Part shown: one piece after another, positions 1 through 8,373 of the stretch | How the letters are laid out: every line of letters begins with the position of its first letter | How positions within the stretch are numbered: the stretch's first letter is position 1 | From: an uncultured Actinomyces sp. | GTDB taxonomy: Bacteria > Actinomycetota > Actinomycetes > Actinomycetales > Actinomycetaceae | Length of the DNA: 64,000 nt | Assembly: GCA_900541895.1 (NCBI GenBank) | Contig: UWSI01000002.1 | Span: forward strand, 62,001 to 126,000 | Reading direction: 5' to 3' | The notes under the pieces: model-generated | Database searches by the model: none | What the model saw: the letters and a program-made list of their open reading frames with translations, nothing else | What the model was told of the DNA's origin: nothing | Program-made: the position numbers and the translations under genes

Positions 1-90
1 CTGCGTGAGGGTTCTGTTCCCTTTGATGTTCCGCGTGTCAGTCCTGAATTGACGAGGTACTTCGAGAATAACCAGGATCGAGGAGCCTGA
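1..90 (+). CDS. C-terminal fragment of an unidentified protein
   Basis: An open frame enters from the left edge in frame 1 and gives 29 residues ending in ENNQDRGA before a TGA. It is followed 16 bases later by a strong terminator hairpin, which supports this being the real 3' end of a gene. The fragment has no motif I can recognise. Function unknown; the convergent ROK-controlled sugar locus next door does not by itself assign it. Confidence 0.55.
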   Translation: MREGSVPFDVPRVSPELTRYFENNQDRGA

Positions 91-106
91 GACTCAGGTG
101 AAAAGT

Positions 107-137
107 GGGGGGTGGCTGCGGCCACCCCCCAATCTTT
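107..137 (+). terminator. Rho-independent terminator
   Basis: A perfect 10-bp stem (GGGGGGTGGC with GCCACCCCCC) closes a TGCG loop and is followed by AATCTTTT. It lies between the gene fragment ending at 90 and the convergent ROK gene ending at 153, so it may serve both strands, although the reverse-strand tail is less T-rich. Confidence 0.85.
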
Positions 138-152
138 TAGGACACGATCAAT

Positions 153-1313
153 TTAGGAGACGATCTGAATAACTTCCGATGCGGGGAGCAATTGCTCTCC
201 GCACGCGTGGGCTGTAATTTGGTCGATTCCGCGGCATACAGCACCTTGGACCACCCCGCGTCCGCCGAGCTGAGAGACGCGGATTTCGGGCATGTGGATC
301 GTGAGTTCTTCGAGACGTGAAGAAAATTCATCCTTCCACAGATCCGCGGATGCCGAGATACCTCCGCCAAGGATGAGAACTTCTGGGTCAATCGTCAGAA
401 TCAAGGCCGCTGCTCCAAGGGCAAGGTCTCGCGCGAATTCTTTGACAATTCGCGTTGCTTCTGCGTCGCCATCTCTCATCCGGTCGCACACCCACCGTGC
501 TGCTGTGCGATGAGAGAGGTCAGCAGGAAGCTGCGAGTGTGTGAAGAAATGTGCGGGCGTTTTGTACCAATTGAGATGGGGGAGTGCACCGATTTCTCCG
601 GCTGCACCGGCAGAGCCCCGACAGACCTTTCCGTCGATCATGAAGGATGCGCCAATTCGTGTACCGGCCATGATGTAGACGGCAGAAGAAACATCTTGCG
701 CCTGACCGAGGTGTGACTCTGCATCCAGAGCGCATTTACAGTCATTCTCAACGGTAACTGGGCGTTTGTAACATGCCTGAAGCTCTTGGACCATTGGCAC
801 GCTCTCCCAACCGGGAAGAGGACCGCCGAAAGGCATTCTTCCGGCCTCGTCAACGGGGCCGGTAACTGCGACCGAAATCAGTGCCAGGCCGTCGCGGTAG
901 GACGGGTTTTTCTCAAGAGTGTGGGAAATGGTGTGCTGAACAGCTTCCATTCGCCTTGGCGCAGCCGACGAAGGAGCCAGTTCGGTTTCTTCTGAGCACT
1001 TTTCTTCACCGCATAGATCGGTCAAGGAGGTTGCGATTCGGTTTGCCCCGATATCGATACCCAAGACGAAACCCGACTCTGAGCGGAAACGGTAGCGCTT
1101 TGCGGGGCGCCCGGTAGGAGGTGAGGTCGGTGGTAGGGATTGGACCCATCCCAAACGCTCAAGATCAGTGATCGTTGCATTGACCGAAGTGCGTGAGAGG
1201 CCCGTTGCGGCAGCAATTTGAGAGGAGGTTGTGTCCTCAATAGCGCGCAGGTACGCGAGCACCGCGAGGGAATTCATTTCCCGGATGCGGTCGGGGCCGT
1301 AGGTTTGAGTCAT
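153..1313 (-). CDS. ROK-family transcriptional repressor (NagC/XylR type)
   Basis: 386 residues. Residues about 15-60 form a winged helix-turn-helix (LAVLAYLRAIEDTTSSQIAA onward, then LSRTSVNATITDLERLGWV). From about residue 90 there is a ROK sugar-kinase fold with the phosphate loop GIDIGANRIATSL and the catalytic-type Asp in VENDCKCALDAE. The zinc signature of active ROK kinases (GH...CxCGxxGC) is absent: the segment reads GAAGEIGALPHLNWY, so the zinc-ligand His and the Cys cluster are gone, which fits a sugar-sensing regulator rather than a kinase. The start at 1313 follows GAAGAGAGAG. The gene sits beside a sugar ABC transporter and an alpha-galactosidase and is the obvious candidate regulator of both. 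Confidence 0.88.
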   Translation of the reverse strand: MTQTYGPDRIREMNSLAVLAYLRAIEDTTSSQIAAATGLSRTSVNATITDLERLGWVQSLPPTSPPTGRPAKRYRFRSESGFVLGIDIGANRIATSLTDLCGEEKCSEETELAPSSAAPRRMEAVQHTISHTLEKNPSYRDGLALISVAVTGPVDEAGRMPFGGPLPGWESVPMVQELQACYKRPVTVENDCKCALDAESHLGQAQDVSSAVYIMAGTRIGASFMIDGKVCRGSAGAAGEIGALPHLNWYKTPAHFFTHSQLPADLSHRTAARWVCDRMRDGDAEATRIVKEFARDLALGAAALILTIDPEVLILGGGISASADLWKDEFSSRLEELTIHMPEIRVSQLGGRGVVQGAVCRGIDQITAHACGEQLLPASEVIQIVS

Positions 1314-1343
1314 GGCTCTCTCTTCGTTGGGATGAGACCAATT

Positions 1344-1429
1344 CAGCGTAGGCCCAGGAGGGAAATCCTGAGCCTACGCTGATAGGCGAGTCGAATAATT
1401 CTGAATATTCGACAGTTGCGACGCCTATC
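1344..1429. promoter_or_regulatory. Nested inverted repeats between the surface-protein gene and the ROK gene
   Basis: Two structures stand side by side. At 1344-1353 and 1372-1381 CAGCGTAGGC pairs with GCCTACGCTG, and the stem continues after one mismatch with CAGGA/TCCTG around a six-base loop. At 1381-1388 and 1422-1429 GATAGGCG pairs with CGCCTATC and encloses a second palindrome, GTCGAATA (1390-1397) with TATTCGAC (1406-1413). The outer hairpins could terminate the surface-protein gene, which ends at 1428 on the same strand, although no T-tract follows. The inner AT-rich palindrome lies upstream of the ROK start and could be an operator. Function is inference. Confidence 0.5.
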
Positions 1430-3125
1430 AGGCGCGCGTGCGGCGAATCAGAAGGGCTCCAAGCCCAAGCGCGCCCGCTGCGATTGCAAGGACAGTGCCA
1501 CCGACGGTGCCGGTACGCGCCAGCTTCGTCTTGGGGGCTTGCGCACTCTTCTTTTCAGAAGAGGCGCTAGCTACCTTGGCTTCAGTGGAAGTGCCGGGTG
1601 TGTTCGAGTCATTGCCCTTCGGTGTGGAAGGCTGAGCCGGAAGCGAGCTTTCCAAAGACACCGTTCCCAAGCTCAGGTAGCCGGGAAGGGTTGTGCCCAT
1701 TGCTTCGTTTGCAAAGGCTACAGGTGCACCATTGGGCAGCGGATTGACAACCCGTAGGACTGCGCTGAGATCTCCGCTTACGGGGGCGGTAGCTGCCTGG
1801 GAGGAGCGTTCTCCAGCGCCACTGCTCAGGTCAAGCGTGGCCTCGACAATCGTTGACGATCCGGGCTCAACGGAGGGAAGCGGGGACTCAATGGTCTTGG
1901 AAACGACCTTCTCTCCCTTGCTGTTCACCAGCGCGACCTCAATCGGCCAATTTGCGTAGAAGGGGGCGAGGCCGGTGTTGGCGATCTCTGCTTCGACGGT
2001 GACGGAGGAATCCTTCACAGTTGTCCGGGCTTTCTTCGCGCTAAGGGTGTAACCCATGAGAGCATTTGCTTCCTTTGCTCGCTCTAGGTCTGCGCCCTTG
2101 TATCCGACAAGGAAAGCCTTGTGGTTGATGAGCCAGGTGGCATGAGTGGCCTTGATGGACTCAATCATGTCGAAATTACGGCCCTGTGCCTTTTCTGCTT
2201 CTGCGCCCGGGCAGTTTAAAGGCTGAGAGAAGATGCAGGTCTGCAATGGCGGGTAAACCTCGCCACCGATCGGAACGTTCTGCCATGCCTTGTCCTCGCC
2301 CTGATTCTTCATGTGTGCCATGAAGTGCCAGTCAACATTGTCAAGGGTTGAGTAGGCGAAAGAGTCATCGTGGTAGCCCATGTGGTGGGCTTTCGTTGCC
2401 TCGGTGGGAAGGCGGTACAGAATGTGGGTGTCGTTGAACGCGCTGTCCCATGCGGCAACCAGCTTGGCACGGAATTCGTCGCTGGGCATCCAGTTTTCAC
2501 CCTTGGGGTTGTCTGCGCTCACTTCGCCGTTCATGGGCCACGTGTGGTCTTCTCCCCAGAAACCAATGAGTCCGGCGGTCAGATAACCCACGCGCGCATC
2601 GCCGTCATACTTTTCGCCCAGTGCCTTGACGAAGTCAAGCATCATTTCCTGAATACGGGGGTCGTTGTAGTCGGGCGAGAATGATACGCGATTGTTATCA
2701 AAGACCGTGTAGGTGCGGGAAGTGTTGATTCCTTCATCGATGAGATACTGCGGAACTCCGGACTTCCTGGTGGGGTAGTCCAGGTAGAAACGGAATACTG
2801 CCTGGTGTCCGCGGGAGGCGATGGCGTCGAGCATCTTGTCGACCTTGCTCCAGTCGTAGACGCCCTTTGCGGTGACAACGTCACTGACGGGGAAGTAAGT
2901 CCATTCCATCGTGTAGGGAAGCGCGCCTTCTGCGGCAGGCAACTCGCTTCCATCGTCGGGCGCGAAGGGGAAGAAACCCTTGAGAGGGTTGGAAACGGGG
3001 GCCGGGGCGCTCTTGAGTTGCGTCCATTCCCCATTTCCTGCGTCCGAGGCCGTGGCCGGCAGGGCGGCAATCGTCAGTGCCGTCGCGAGTGCGCCTGAGA
3101 GAAGAAAAGCTGGTGTTTTTCTCAT
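1428..3125 (-). CDS. Sortase-anchored DUF4874/DUF4832 surface protein
   Basis: 565 residues when started at the ATG at 3125, which has GAAAGGA eight bases upstream; an in-frame start at 3161 is less likely. Order: signal peptide (MRKTPAFLLSGALATAL, cleavage after ATAS), then NPLKGFFPF, typical of the DUF4874 start, an RFYLDYP strand and a GLIGFWGEDHTWP segment whose acidic residue resembles the active-site strand of a TIM-barrel glycosidase, then a C-terminal beta region of DUF4832 type. The tail is a sortase signal: LARTG at about 535, a hydrophobic span and RRTRA. The protein is therefore probably linked to the cell wall. DUF4832 proteins have no proven activity that I can cite; carbohydrate binding or hydrolysis is inferred from the fold and from the divergent sugar transporter. 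Confidence 0.82.
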   Translation of the reverse strand: MRKTPAFLLSGALATALTIAALPATASDAGNGEWTQLKSAPAPVSNPLKGFFPFAPDDGSELPAAEGALPYTMEWTYFPVSDVVTAKGVYDWSKVDKMLDAIASRGHQAVFRFYLDYPTRKSGVPQYLIDEGINTSRTYTVFDNNRVSFSPDYNDPRIQEMMLDFVKALGEKYDGDARVGYLTAGLIGFWGEDHTWPMNGEVSADNPKGENWMPSDEFRAKLVAAWDSAFNDTHILYRLPTEATKAHHMGYHDDSFAYSTLDNVDWHFMAHMKNQGEDKAWQNVPIGGEVYPPLQTCIFSQPLNCPGAEAEKAQGRNFDMIESIKATHATWLINHKAFLVGYKGADLERAKEANALMGYTLSAKKARTTVKDSSVTVEAEIANTGLAPFYANWPIEVALVNSKGEKVVSKTIESPLPSVEPGSSTIVEATLDLSSGAGERSSQAATAPVSGDLSAVLRVVNPLPNGAPVAFANEAMGTTLPGYLSLGTVSLESSLPAQPSTPKGNDSNTPGTSTEAKVASASSEKKSAQAPKTKLARTGTVGGTVLAIAAGALGLGALLIRRTRA

Positions 3126-3199
3126 CGTCGAGAGTCCTTTCGGGCGATTGAGCTCTGTCATTGAGCTCGTGACAAGTAGTGAAGCAGAGCAGGATCAGC

Positions 3200-3241
3200 T
3201 TTGTCAATGGTCTTGACAAACTTTGTTCAAGGTGTTTAATT
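3200..3241. promoter_or_regulatory. Divergent promoter with candidate ROK operator
   Basis: A perfect palindrome, TTTGTCAA (3200-3207), five bases, TTGACAAA (3213-3220), lies between the divergent surface-protein and transporter genes. The right arm contains TTGACA (3213-3218), a consensus -35, followed after 17 bases by TTAATT (3236-3241) as a plausible -10 for the transporter. The left arm reads TTGACA on the opposite strand. A regulator bound here would cover -35 elements in both directions. A related half-site, TTTGTTCAA, follows at 3222-3230. The nearby ROK protein is the likely binder (inference). Confidence 0.6.
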
Positions 3242-3272
3242 AGTGCCTGTCACAGCAATGGAGGTGTACTCA

Positions 3273-4280
3273 ATGAAGAGCCCCACACTTGCGGAAGACC
3301 GGACAGGGACCGGTTCTGATTCGCAGAAAACCAGCGCGCAACAGGGAGCGCAGCTGGCAGGCAAGAAGCAGGGTCTGCGCTCGAGCGCAGATGCGGCTGG
3401 AACTCGTATGCTCAAGCGTCGCGATGATCGCCGGGCAGCAGCTATCTTCCTCATTCCAACCTTCATCGGATTCTTCATCTTCTACGTCTACCCGGCACTT
3501 CGGGGCCTGTGGTACTCATTCACAGACTTCAACCTGATCGGCGAGGCCAACTGGGTTGGCCTGGACAACTACAGCAAGGCAATTGCGGATAAGGAAGTCT
3601 GGAACGCCTTCAAAGTCACCATTGCTTACGCGCTGTACAACATCGTGGGACAGACTTTCCTCGGATTGCTTCTTGCAGCACTCATGCAGCGATTTGCTCG
3701 CGCAACCTGGGTTCGCTCGCTCTTGCTCTTGCCGTGGCTGGTTCCCAATGTCGCCATCGCACTGATCTGGGGATGGCTCCTCGATTCAAATATCGGTTTT
3801 GTTACCCACCTACTTTCAACGGTTGGTGTTGATGGCGTGACTTTCTTCAACGCCAACGCAGCAATGCCGATCGTTGCCGGAATTAATATCTGGGCCTACA
3901 CCGGATACACCGCACTGCTTTTATACGCAGGCATGCTGCAGATCCCCGGTGAACTCTATGAAAGTGCGTCGCTAGATGGCGCTGGTGAGACACGAATGTT
4001 CTTCGGAATTACGCTTCCGCTTCTGCGTCCTGTTTTGGTTCTGGTCCTCGTCATGGGTCTGATTGGATCCTTCCAGATCTTCGATACGGTTCAGATCGGT
4101 TACGCCGGACACCCAATTCCCGCAGTTCGCGTCATTTACTACTACATCTACCAGCAGGGCTTCACCTTCCTGAAGATGGGCTACGCCTCCGCCGTCGCAA
4201 TGCTCTTGGTTGTCGTCTTGGCAATCTTCACCGCAATCCAATTGCGCCTCATGCGCGCCGGCTCATCGGATCTGGCCTAA
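3273..4280 (+). CDS. Sugar ABC transporter permease (MalF/UgpA type)
   Basis: 335 residues from the ATG at 3273, which has GGAGG eight bases upstream; earlier in-frame starts at 3243 and 3258 lack a ribosome binding site. After a polar, Lys/Arg-rich N-terminus of about 55 residues there are six membrane segments. The EAA loop contacting the ATPase is visible as ELYESASLDGAGETRMFFGI. This is the first of two inner-membrane subunits of a CUT1-type carbohydrate importer. The second permease follows after 11 bases and then the binding protein. No ATPase gene lies in this cluster, so a shared MsiK-like ATPase elsewhere is expected, as is common in actinobacteria. Confidence 0.92.
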   Translation: MKSPTLAEDRTGTGSDSQKTSAQQGAQLAGKKQGLRSSADAAGTRMLKRRDDRRAAAIFLIPTFIGFFIFYVYPALRGLWYSFTDFNLIGEANWVGLDNYSKAIADKEVWNAFKVTIAYALYNIVGQTFLGLLLAALMQRFARATWVRSLLLLPWLVPNVAIALIWGWLLDSNIGFVTHLLSTVGVDGVTFFNANAAMPIVAGINIWAYTGYTALLLYAGMLQIPGELYESASLDGAGETRMFFGITLPLLRPVLVLVLVMGLIGSFQIFDTVQIGYAGHPIPAVRVIYYYIYQQGFTFLKMGYASAVAMLLVVVLAIFTAIQLRLMRAGSSDLA

Positions 4281-4291
4281 GGGGACTAATC

Positions 4292-5170
4292 ATGCTCAAG
4301 AAATTCCAACCTTCCAAAGTTGTCGCGTGGGCAATCATCGCGATCGCAGTTCTTGTCACGGTTTTCCCCTTCTGTTGGATGATCCGCACGGCGATCACTC
4401 CGCAGTCCGATCTCATTGCCGAATCAACGAGGCTGTGGCCATCACACCCGACGATGATCAATTTCAAGCGAATTCTTGGACTGGTTTCTGTTGAAGAGGC
4501 GATGGCAGCCGGTGGTAGTGGAGCGACGATCAACTTCGCTATTGCAACAACGAACTCGCTGATTTACGCGGGCGGTATTGCCATCATTCAGACCTTCTTC
4601 GCTTCATGCGCGGCCTACGCTTTTGCCCGTTTGAAGTTCCCCTTCAAAAACGCGCTCTTTGCGTGCGTCATTGGTGCGCTCATGATCCCCGGGATCTTCT
4701 CGCTTCTGCCGAACTACGTGTTGATTAAGCAGCTTGGTTGGCTGAACACGATGCAGGGCATGATGCTTCCCGCACTTTTCATGGCACCCTTCTCAATCTT
4801 CTTCCTGCGGCAGTTCTTCCTCTCCCTGCCTCGGGAAGTGGAGGAAGCGGCAATGCTTGACGGATTGGGACCCGTCCGTCGTTTCTTCAAAGTAACCATC
4901 CCCATGTCTGCAGGACCAATCATGACGATGACCCTCATTACGATCATCGGCATGTGGAAAGACTTCCTCTGGCCGCTGCTGACCGGGCGCGAAGGCGCTC
5001 AGCTCCTCACCGTTGCTCTGGGAATTTTCCAGCAGCAATCGCCCAATAGGGCACCCGACTGGACCGGACTCATGGCAGGGTCAACGCTCAGCGTCATCCC
5101 GGTCCTGATCCTCCTGATTCTCATGGGACGCAAGCTGGTTGAGTCCCTGAACTTCTCTGGAATCAAATAG
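4292..5170 (+). CDS. Sugar ABC transporter permease (MalG type)
   Basis: 292 residues with six predicted membrane segments. The N-terminal helix is followed by a periplasmic loop (FCWMIRTAITPQSDL), and the conserved EAA loop reads PREVEEAAMLDGLGPVRRFF. This is the partner of the MalF-like subunit 11 bases upstream; together they form the translocation pore. The binding protein follows within 31 bases, so the three genes are one transcript. The substrate cannot be read from a permease; the alpha-galactosidase downstream suggests an alpha-galactoside such as melibiose or raffinose. Confidence 0.92.
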   Translation: MLKKFQPSKVVAWAIIAIAVLVTVFPFCWMIRTAITPQSDLIAESTRLWPSHPTMINFKRILGLVSVEEAMAAGGSGATINFAIATTNSLIYAGGIAIIQTFFASCAAYAFARLKFPFKNALFACVIGALMIPGIFSLLPNYVLIKQLGWLNTMQGMMLPALFMAPFSIFFLRQFFLSLPREVEEAAMLDGLGPVRRFFKVTIPMSAGPIMTMTLITIIGMWKDFLWPLLTGREGAQLLTVALGIFQQQSPNRAPDWTGLMAGSTLSVIPVLILLILMGRKLVESLNFSGIK

Positions 5171-5201
5171 CACGAAAGTGCCTGAAGAGAAAGAACCACA
5201 C

Positions 5202-6557
5202 ATGAAAACTCGTACCGTAGTCTCAGCGGGGATTGTCGCAGCAATGGCGCTGTCCCTGGGCGCTTGCAACGCCAACTCCTCGAGCACCTCGAGTTCCTCG
5301 GCATCGGGTGACGGTGTGACCGTCAGCTACTGGCTGTGGGATGACCGTCAAGCTCCTCTGTACCAGAAGTGCGCTGATGACTTCCATGCAGAAAACCCGA
5401 ACATCACCGTCAAGATCACCCAGACCGCATGGGGCCAGTACTGGGATACGCTGACCACTCAGCTGGCAGCATCGAACGCGCCCGACACCTTTGTCGATCA
5501 CTCCACGCGTCTTCTCCAGTTCATTGATTCCAAGCAGATTTTGGATATCACTGACAAGGCAAAGGAAGCTGGAATCGATGATTCCATCTACCAGCCCGGA
5601 CTTGCTGATCTGTCGAAGTTCGAGGGCAAGCGTTACGGCCTGCCCAAGGACTGGGACACCATGGGTCTGCTCTACGACACCGAGGTCGCAAAGGAAGCTG
5701 GCTACACCAAGGAAGATATGGCCAAGCTGACCTGGAACCCCACCGATGGCGGTACCTTCCAGGAATTCGTTGCAAAGACCACCGTTGACGCCAATGGCCA
5801 CAACGGACTTGACCCGGCCTTCGATAAGAACAACGTCAAGCGTTACGGCTACTACCCCGAGTGGGCAGACGGCGCAATCGGCCAGAACGGTTGGGGCGAA
5901 TTCGCCGCTTCCAACGGCTTCACCTACGGCGATAAGACCGTGAACCCCACCAAGTTCAACTTCGCCGATAAGAGCCTGGTCGACACCCTCGCTTGGGAAC
6001 GTCAGCTCATCGAGAAGGGCTACGCCCCCAAGTTCGATAAGCAGTCCTCGCTGGGCACCGACGCAACGATGAACGCAGGTATTGCTGCATCGACCATCGC
6101 CGGTTCCTTCACCACCTCCTCCTACCTGGGTGCCGATGCACAGAAGAAGTTCGCTTACGCACCTCTTCCGATCGGCCCCGTTGGACGTCGTAGCGCCATG
6201 AATGGCCTGCACGATGTCGTGTGGAGCGGCTCGAAGCACCCCGATGAGGCATTCAAGTGGATCGCTTACATGGCTTCGGACAAGTGCCAGATCAAGGTCG
6301 GCGAGTCCGGCGTCATCTTCCCCGCCAGCATCAAGGGCACCGAAGCGTCCCTGAAGGCACGCGAGGCAAAGGGCCAGGACAACTCCGCATTCACCACCGT
6401 CGTTGAGAACAAGGAGACCTTCTCGGTTCCCGTCTTCGCACACGGTGACGAGGTCAACGCTCTGATCCAGGACGCTATCCAGGAGATCGCCGGTGGCGCT
6501 GATCCTCAGGCGACCATGACCGCGGCCAACGAGAAGGCAAACGCCCTGCTCAAGTAA
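5202..6557 (+). CDS. Sugar-binding lipoprotein of the ABC transporter
   Basis: 451 residues from ATG 5202. The signal peptide is MKTRTVVSAGIVAAM with lipobox LGAC, so Cys22 becomes the lipid-anchored N-terminus; a Ser-rich linker follows. The mature part has the family 1 solute-binding pattern (VSYWLWDD..., NITVKITQTAWGQYWDTLTT, KRYGLPKDWDTMGLLYDTEV, TMNAGIAASTIAGSF). Trp and Tyr residues are frequent, as expected for stacking on sugars. A start at 5178 would add eight charged residues ahead of the signal peptide and is unlikely. It captures the substrate outside the membrane and delivers it to the two permeases encoded just upstream. Confidence 0.93.
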   Translation: MKTRTVVSAGIVAAMALSLGACNANSSSTSSSSASGDGVTVSYWLWDDRQAPLYQKCADDFHAENPNITVKITQTAWGQYWDTLTTQLAASNAPDTFVDHSTRLLQFIDSKQILDITDKAKEAGIDDSIYQPGLADLSKFEGKRYGLPKDWDTMGLLYDTEVAKEAGYTKEDMAKLTWNPTDGGTFQEFVAKTTVDANGHNGLDPAFDKNNVKRYGYYPEWADGAIGQNGWGEFAASNGFTYGDKTVNPTKFNFADKSLVDTLAWERQLIEKGYAPKFDKQSSLGTDATMNAGIAASTIAGSFTTSSYLGADAQKKFAYAPLPIGPVGRRSAMNGLHDVVWSGSKHPDEAFKWIAYMASDKCQIKVGESGVIFPASIKGTEASLKAREAKGQDNSAFTTVVENKETFSVPVFAHGDEVNALIQDAIQEIAGGADPQATMTAANEKANALLK

Positions 6558-6564
6558 GCCACTG

Positions 6565-6619
6565 AGCGGGTCCCGCCCCCGTCGATTACCCAATCGCAGG
6601 TCAGCGGGACCCGCTTTCC
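6565..6619 (+). terminator. Hairpin after the sugar-binding lipoprotein gene
   Basis: AGCGGGTCCCGC (6565-6576) pairs perfectly with GCGGGACCCGCT (6604-6615), followed by TTTCC; the loop is about 27 bases. It may end the transporter transcript or only reduce read-through into the alpha-galactosidase gene. Confidence 0.55.
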
Positions 6620-6688
6620 ACACCCAAACCCATAACTTTCCTTTCCTTCTGCGCCGCTTCCCACGGCCTCGTCAATGAAAGAACGATC

Positions 6689-8185
6689 ATGCAACGTCTG
6701 GTACTTTCCCTTCCTCACGCCACTTTGAGTGCGTCAGCTGATGCTCAGCTCATCGAGCAGGGTGACAATTTCGCAATCATTGACGCTAGCCGTGTCGCGC
6801 TGCTCCACGGAATGGAAAGTGGCCAGTACTACCGCAGTGGGCACAATTCTTGGTCGCCCTCTGGGTGGAATTTGCTCAGTGATGCACCCCTGCGAGTTCC
6901 CTCTGATGAACGTCGGACAACCGCCGATGATCCGGGAGCAGATGACGCCGTCCGTCATCACGGTTCGTGGATGGGCGCGGTTGTTGAAGAAGAGGGCGGT
7001 GCGGGTTTCCTCATTGGTGCGCTCGCGGGTGGACACCCGAAGGTGCGCGCTGATGAAGATGTTTTTGTTGGCTTCGATGAGACTCGTCCGGCTCGCTGGT
7101 TTGTGAGCTGGGGTAGTGAAGCGGAAATTTTCGAGGCCTATGTTGAGCAGCTGCGCCCTCGACGTCGCAGCCCCGGTCAGGCACCGCGTGTGTGGTGTTC
7201 TTGGTATTCCTACTACGAAAACGTTTCCTGGGATGTTCTTGCCGGACAGCTTCCCGGGCTTGCAAAACTTGGTTTCACTGCCTTGCAGATCGATGATGGT
7301 TGGCAGCTGAACGTGGGCGATTGGCGTCCGAATGCGAAGTTTGGACACGATCTTGCTGCCTGTGCTCGCTATATTTCCGATCTCGGTGTGACTCCCGGTT
7401 TGTGGATTGCGCCCTTCATTGCCCGAGAAGGGACACCTTTCCTGCAGGCGCACCCCGAAGCTTTCGTCCATGCGGAGGATGGGAAGCTCGCTATCGCCGG
7501 ATACAACTGGGGTGGTCCCTACTATGCGCTGGATACAACGCACCCCCTGGCGCAGGAATATCTGCGCGACACCATCGGATATCTGCTTGACGCGGGAATC
7601 CGCTACATCAAGACTGACTTTATTAACGCAGCCGCCATTGAAGGTGTGCGCTTTGATCGTGAAGCAAGCCCCGATGACGCATTTATTTTGGGTTCGCAGA
7701 TTTTGCGTGAGGCGGCAGGGGAGGATACTTACCTGCTGGGCTCTGGTGCTTTGATCATCCCCGCGCTCGGCTTCTACGATGGAATTCGAGTGGGCTGCGA
7801 TGTCGCGCCCATTTGGAAGAACTACGCGACTAATGATCGTTCCGACGCAGAAGCGCGCAATGCTTTTATGGGTTCTGTATCGCGTCTGTGGCTGCGTGAG
7901 CTCATCGATGTTGATCCCGATGTCATCTTCTTCCGTCACATGAAAAACCTGCTCAATGATCAGCAGATCGGGTGGCTTCAAGACGTTGCCGCAGTCGCTG
8001 GTTTCAAGTCATCTTCCGATCCTCTGGTATGGCTAACGGAGCAGGAACAGGCAGAGCTGAGCCGATGGCTTGCTCGCCACGAGGATGTCCAACAGATTTC
8101 GCGAAACGTCTGGTCTTTGGACGGTCGTGAGGTTGACTTCGGTCCCGGTTTGGCGGAGCCAGAGCACTGCTATCCGGTTTCCTGA
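6689..8185 (+). CDS. Cytoplasmic alpha-galactosidase (GH36)
   Basis: 498 residues with no signal peptide. The N-terminal ~150 residues are a beta-sandwich; the TIM barrel begins near WCSWYSYYENVSWD. Family landmarks: LQIDDGWQ (~199-206), GLWIAPF (~237-243), nucleophile Asp310 in YIKTDFINA and acid/base Asp371 in IRVGCDVAP. Retaining enzymes of this clan release terminal alpha-1,6-galactose from melibiose or raffinose-type sugars. It is shorter than the ~700-residue GH36 enzymes of other bacteria but the catalytic pair is complete. It follows the sugar importer and is the best clue to its substrate. Only a weak ribosome binding site (GAAAGAA) precedes the ATG. Confidence 0.88.
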   Translation: MQRLVLSLPHATLSASADAQLIEQGDNFAIIDASRVALLHGMESGQYYRSGHNSWSPSGWNLLSDAPLRVPSDERRTTADDPGADDAVRHHGSWMGAVVEEEGGAGFLIGALAGGHPKVRADEDVFVGFDETRPARWFVSWGSEAEIFEAYVEQLRPRRRSPGQAPRVWCSWYSYYENVSWDVLAGQLPGLAKLGFTALQIDDGWQLNVGDWRPNAKFGHDLAACARYISDLGVTPGLWIAPFIAREGTPFLQAHPEAFVHAEDGKLAIAGYNWGGPYYALDTTHPLAQEYLRDTIGYLLDAGIRYIKTDFINAAAIEGVRFDREASPDDAFILGSQILREAAGEDTYLLGSGALIIPALGFYDGIRVGCDVAPIWKNYATNDRSDAEARNAFMGSVSRLWLRELIDVDPDVIFFRHMKNLLNDQQIGWLQDVAAVAGFKSSSDPLVWLTEQEQAELSRWLARHEDVQQISRNVWSLDGREVDFGPGLAEPEHCYPVS

Positions 8186-8373
8186 GGATTTCCGCGCCGA
8201 TTAACGTAACAAACATATGTGCAAATTGAATACGGGTGTGTGCTCGCTCACGCCCCTAAAGTGTTGTTCTCACGGACTTTTTGGCGTGCTTTCGCGGCTT
8301 CGTATACCGGTGACTATGGTCTGAACTGGACCCGATGTAGGTTCGTCGTTGCGTGGAGCGTGAAGGAGGCGTG
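8186..8373 (+). promoter_or_regulatory. Upstream region of the reductase-nuo operon
   Basis: This 188-base gap has no convincing open frame. It must carry the promoter of the long respiratory operon. A possible -10, TATGGT, is at 8315-8320, but I find no good -35 at the right distance. GAAGGAGG at 8362-8369 is the ribosome binding site of the next gene. Confidence 0.35.

Noticed and set aside
5223..6623. Long open frame antisense to the sugar-binding lipoprotein gene
   Set aside because: Arises from the G+C-rich third positions of the real gene; no motif and no start signal.
6734..7981. Long open frame antisense to the alpha-galactosidase gene
   Set aside because: The forward frame has the catalytic residues of GH36; the reverse frame resembles nothing.
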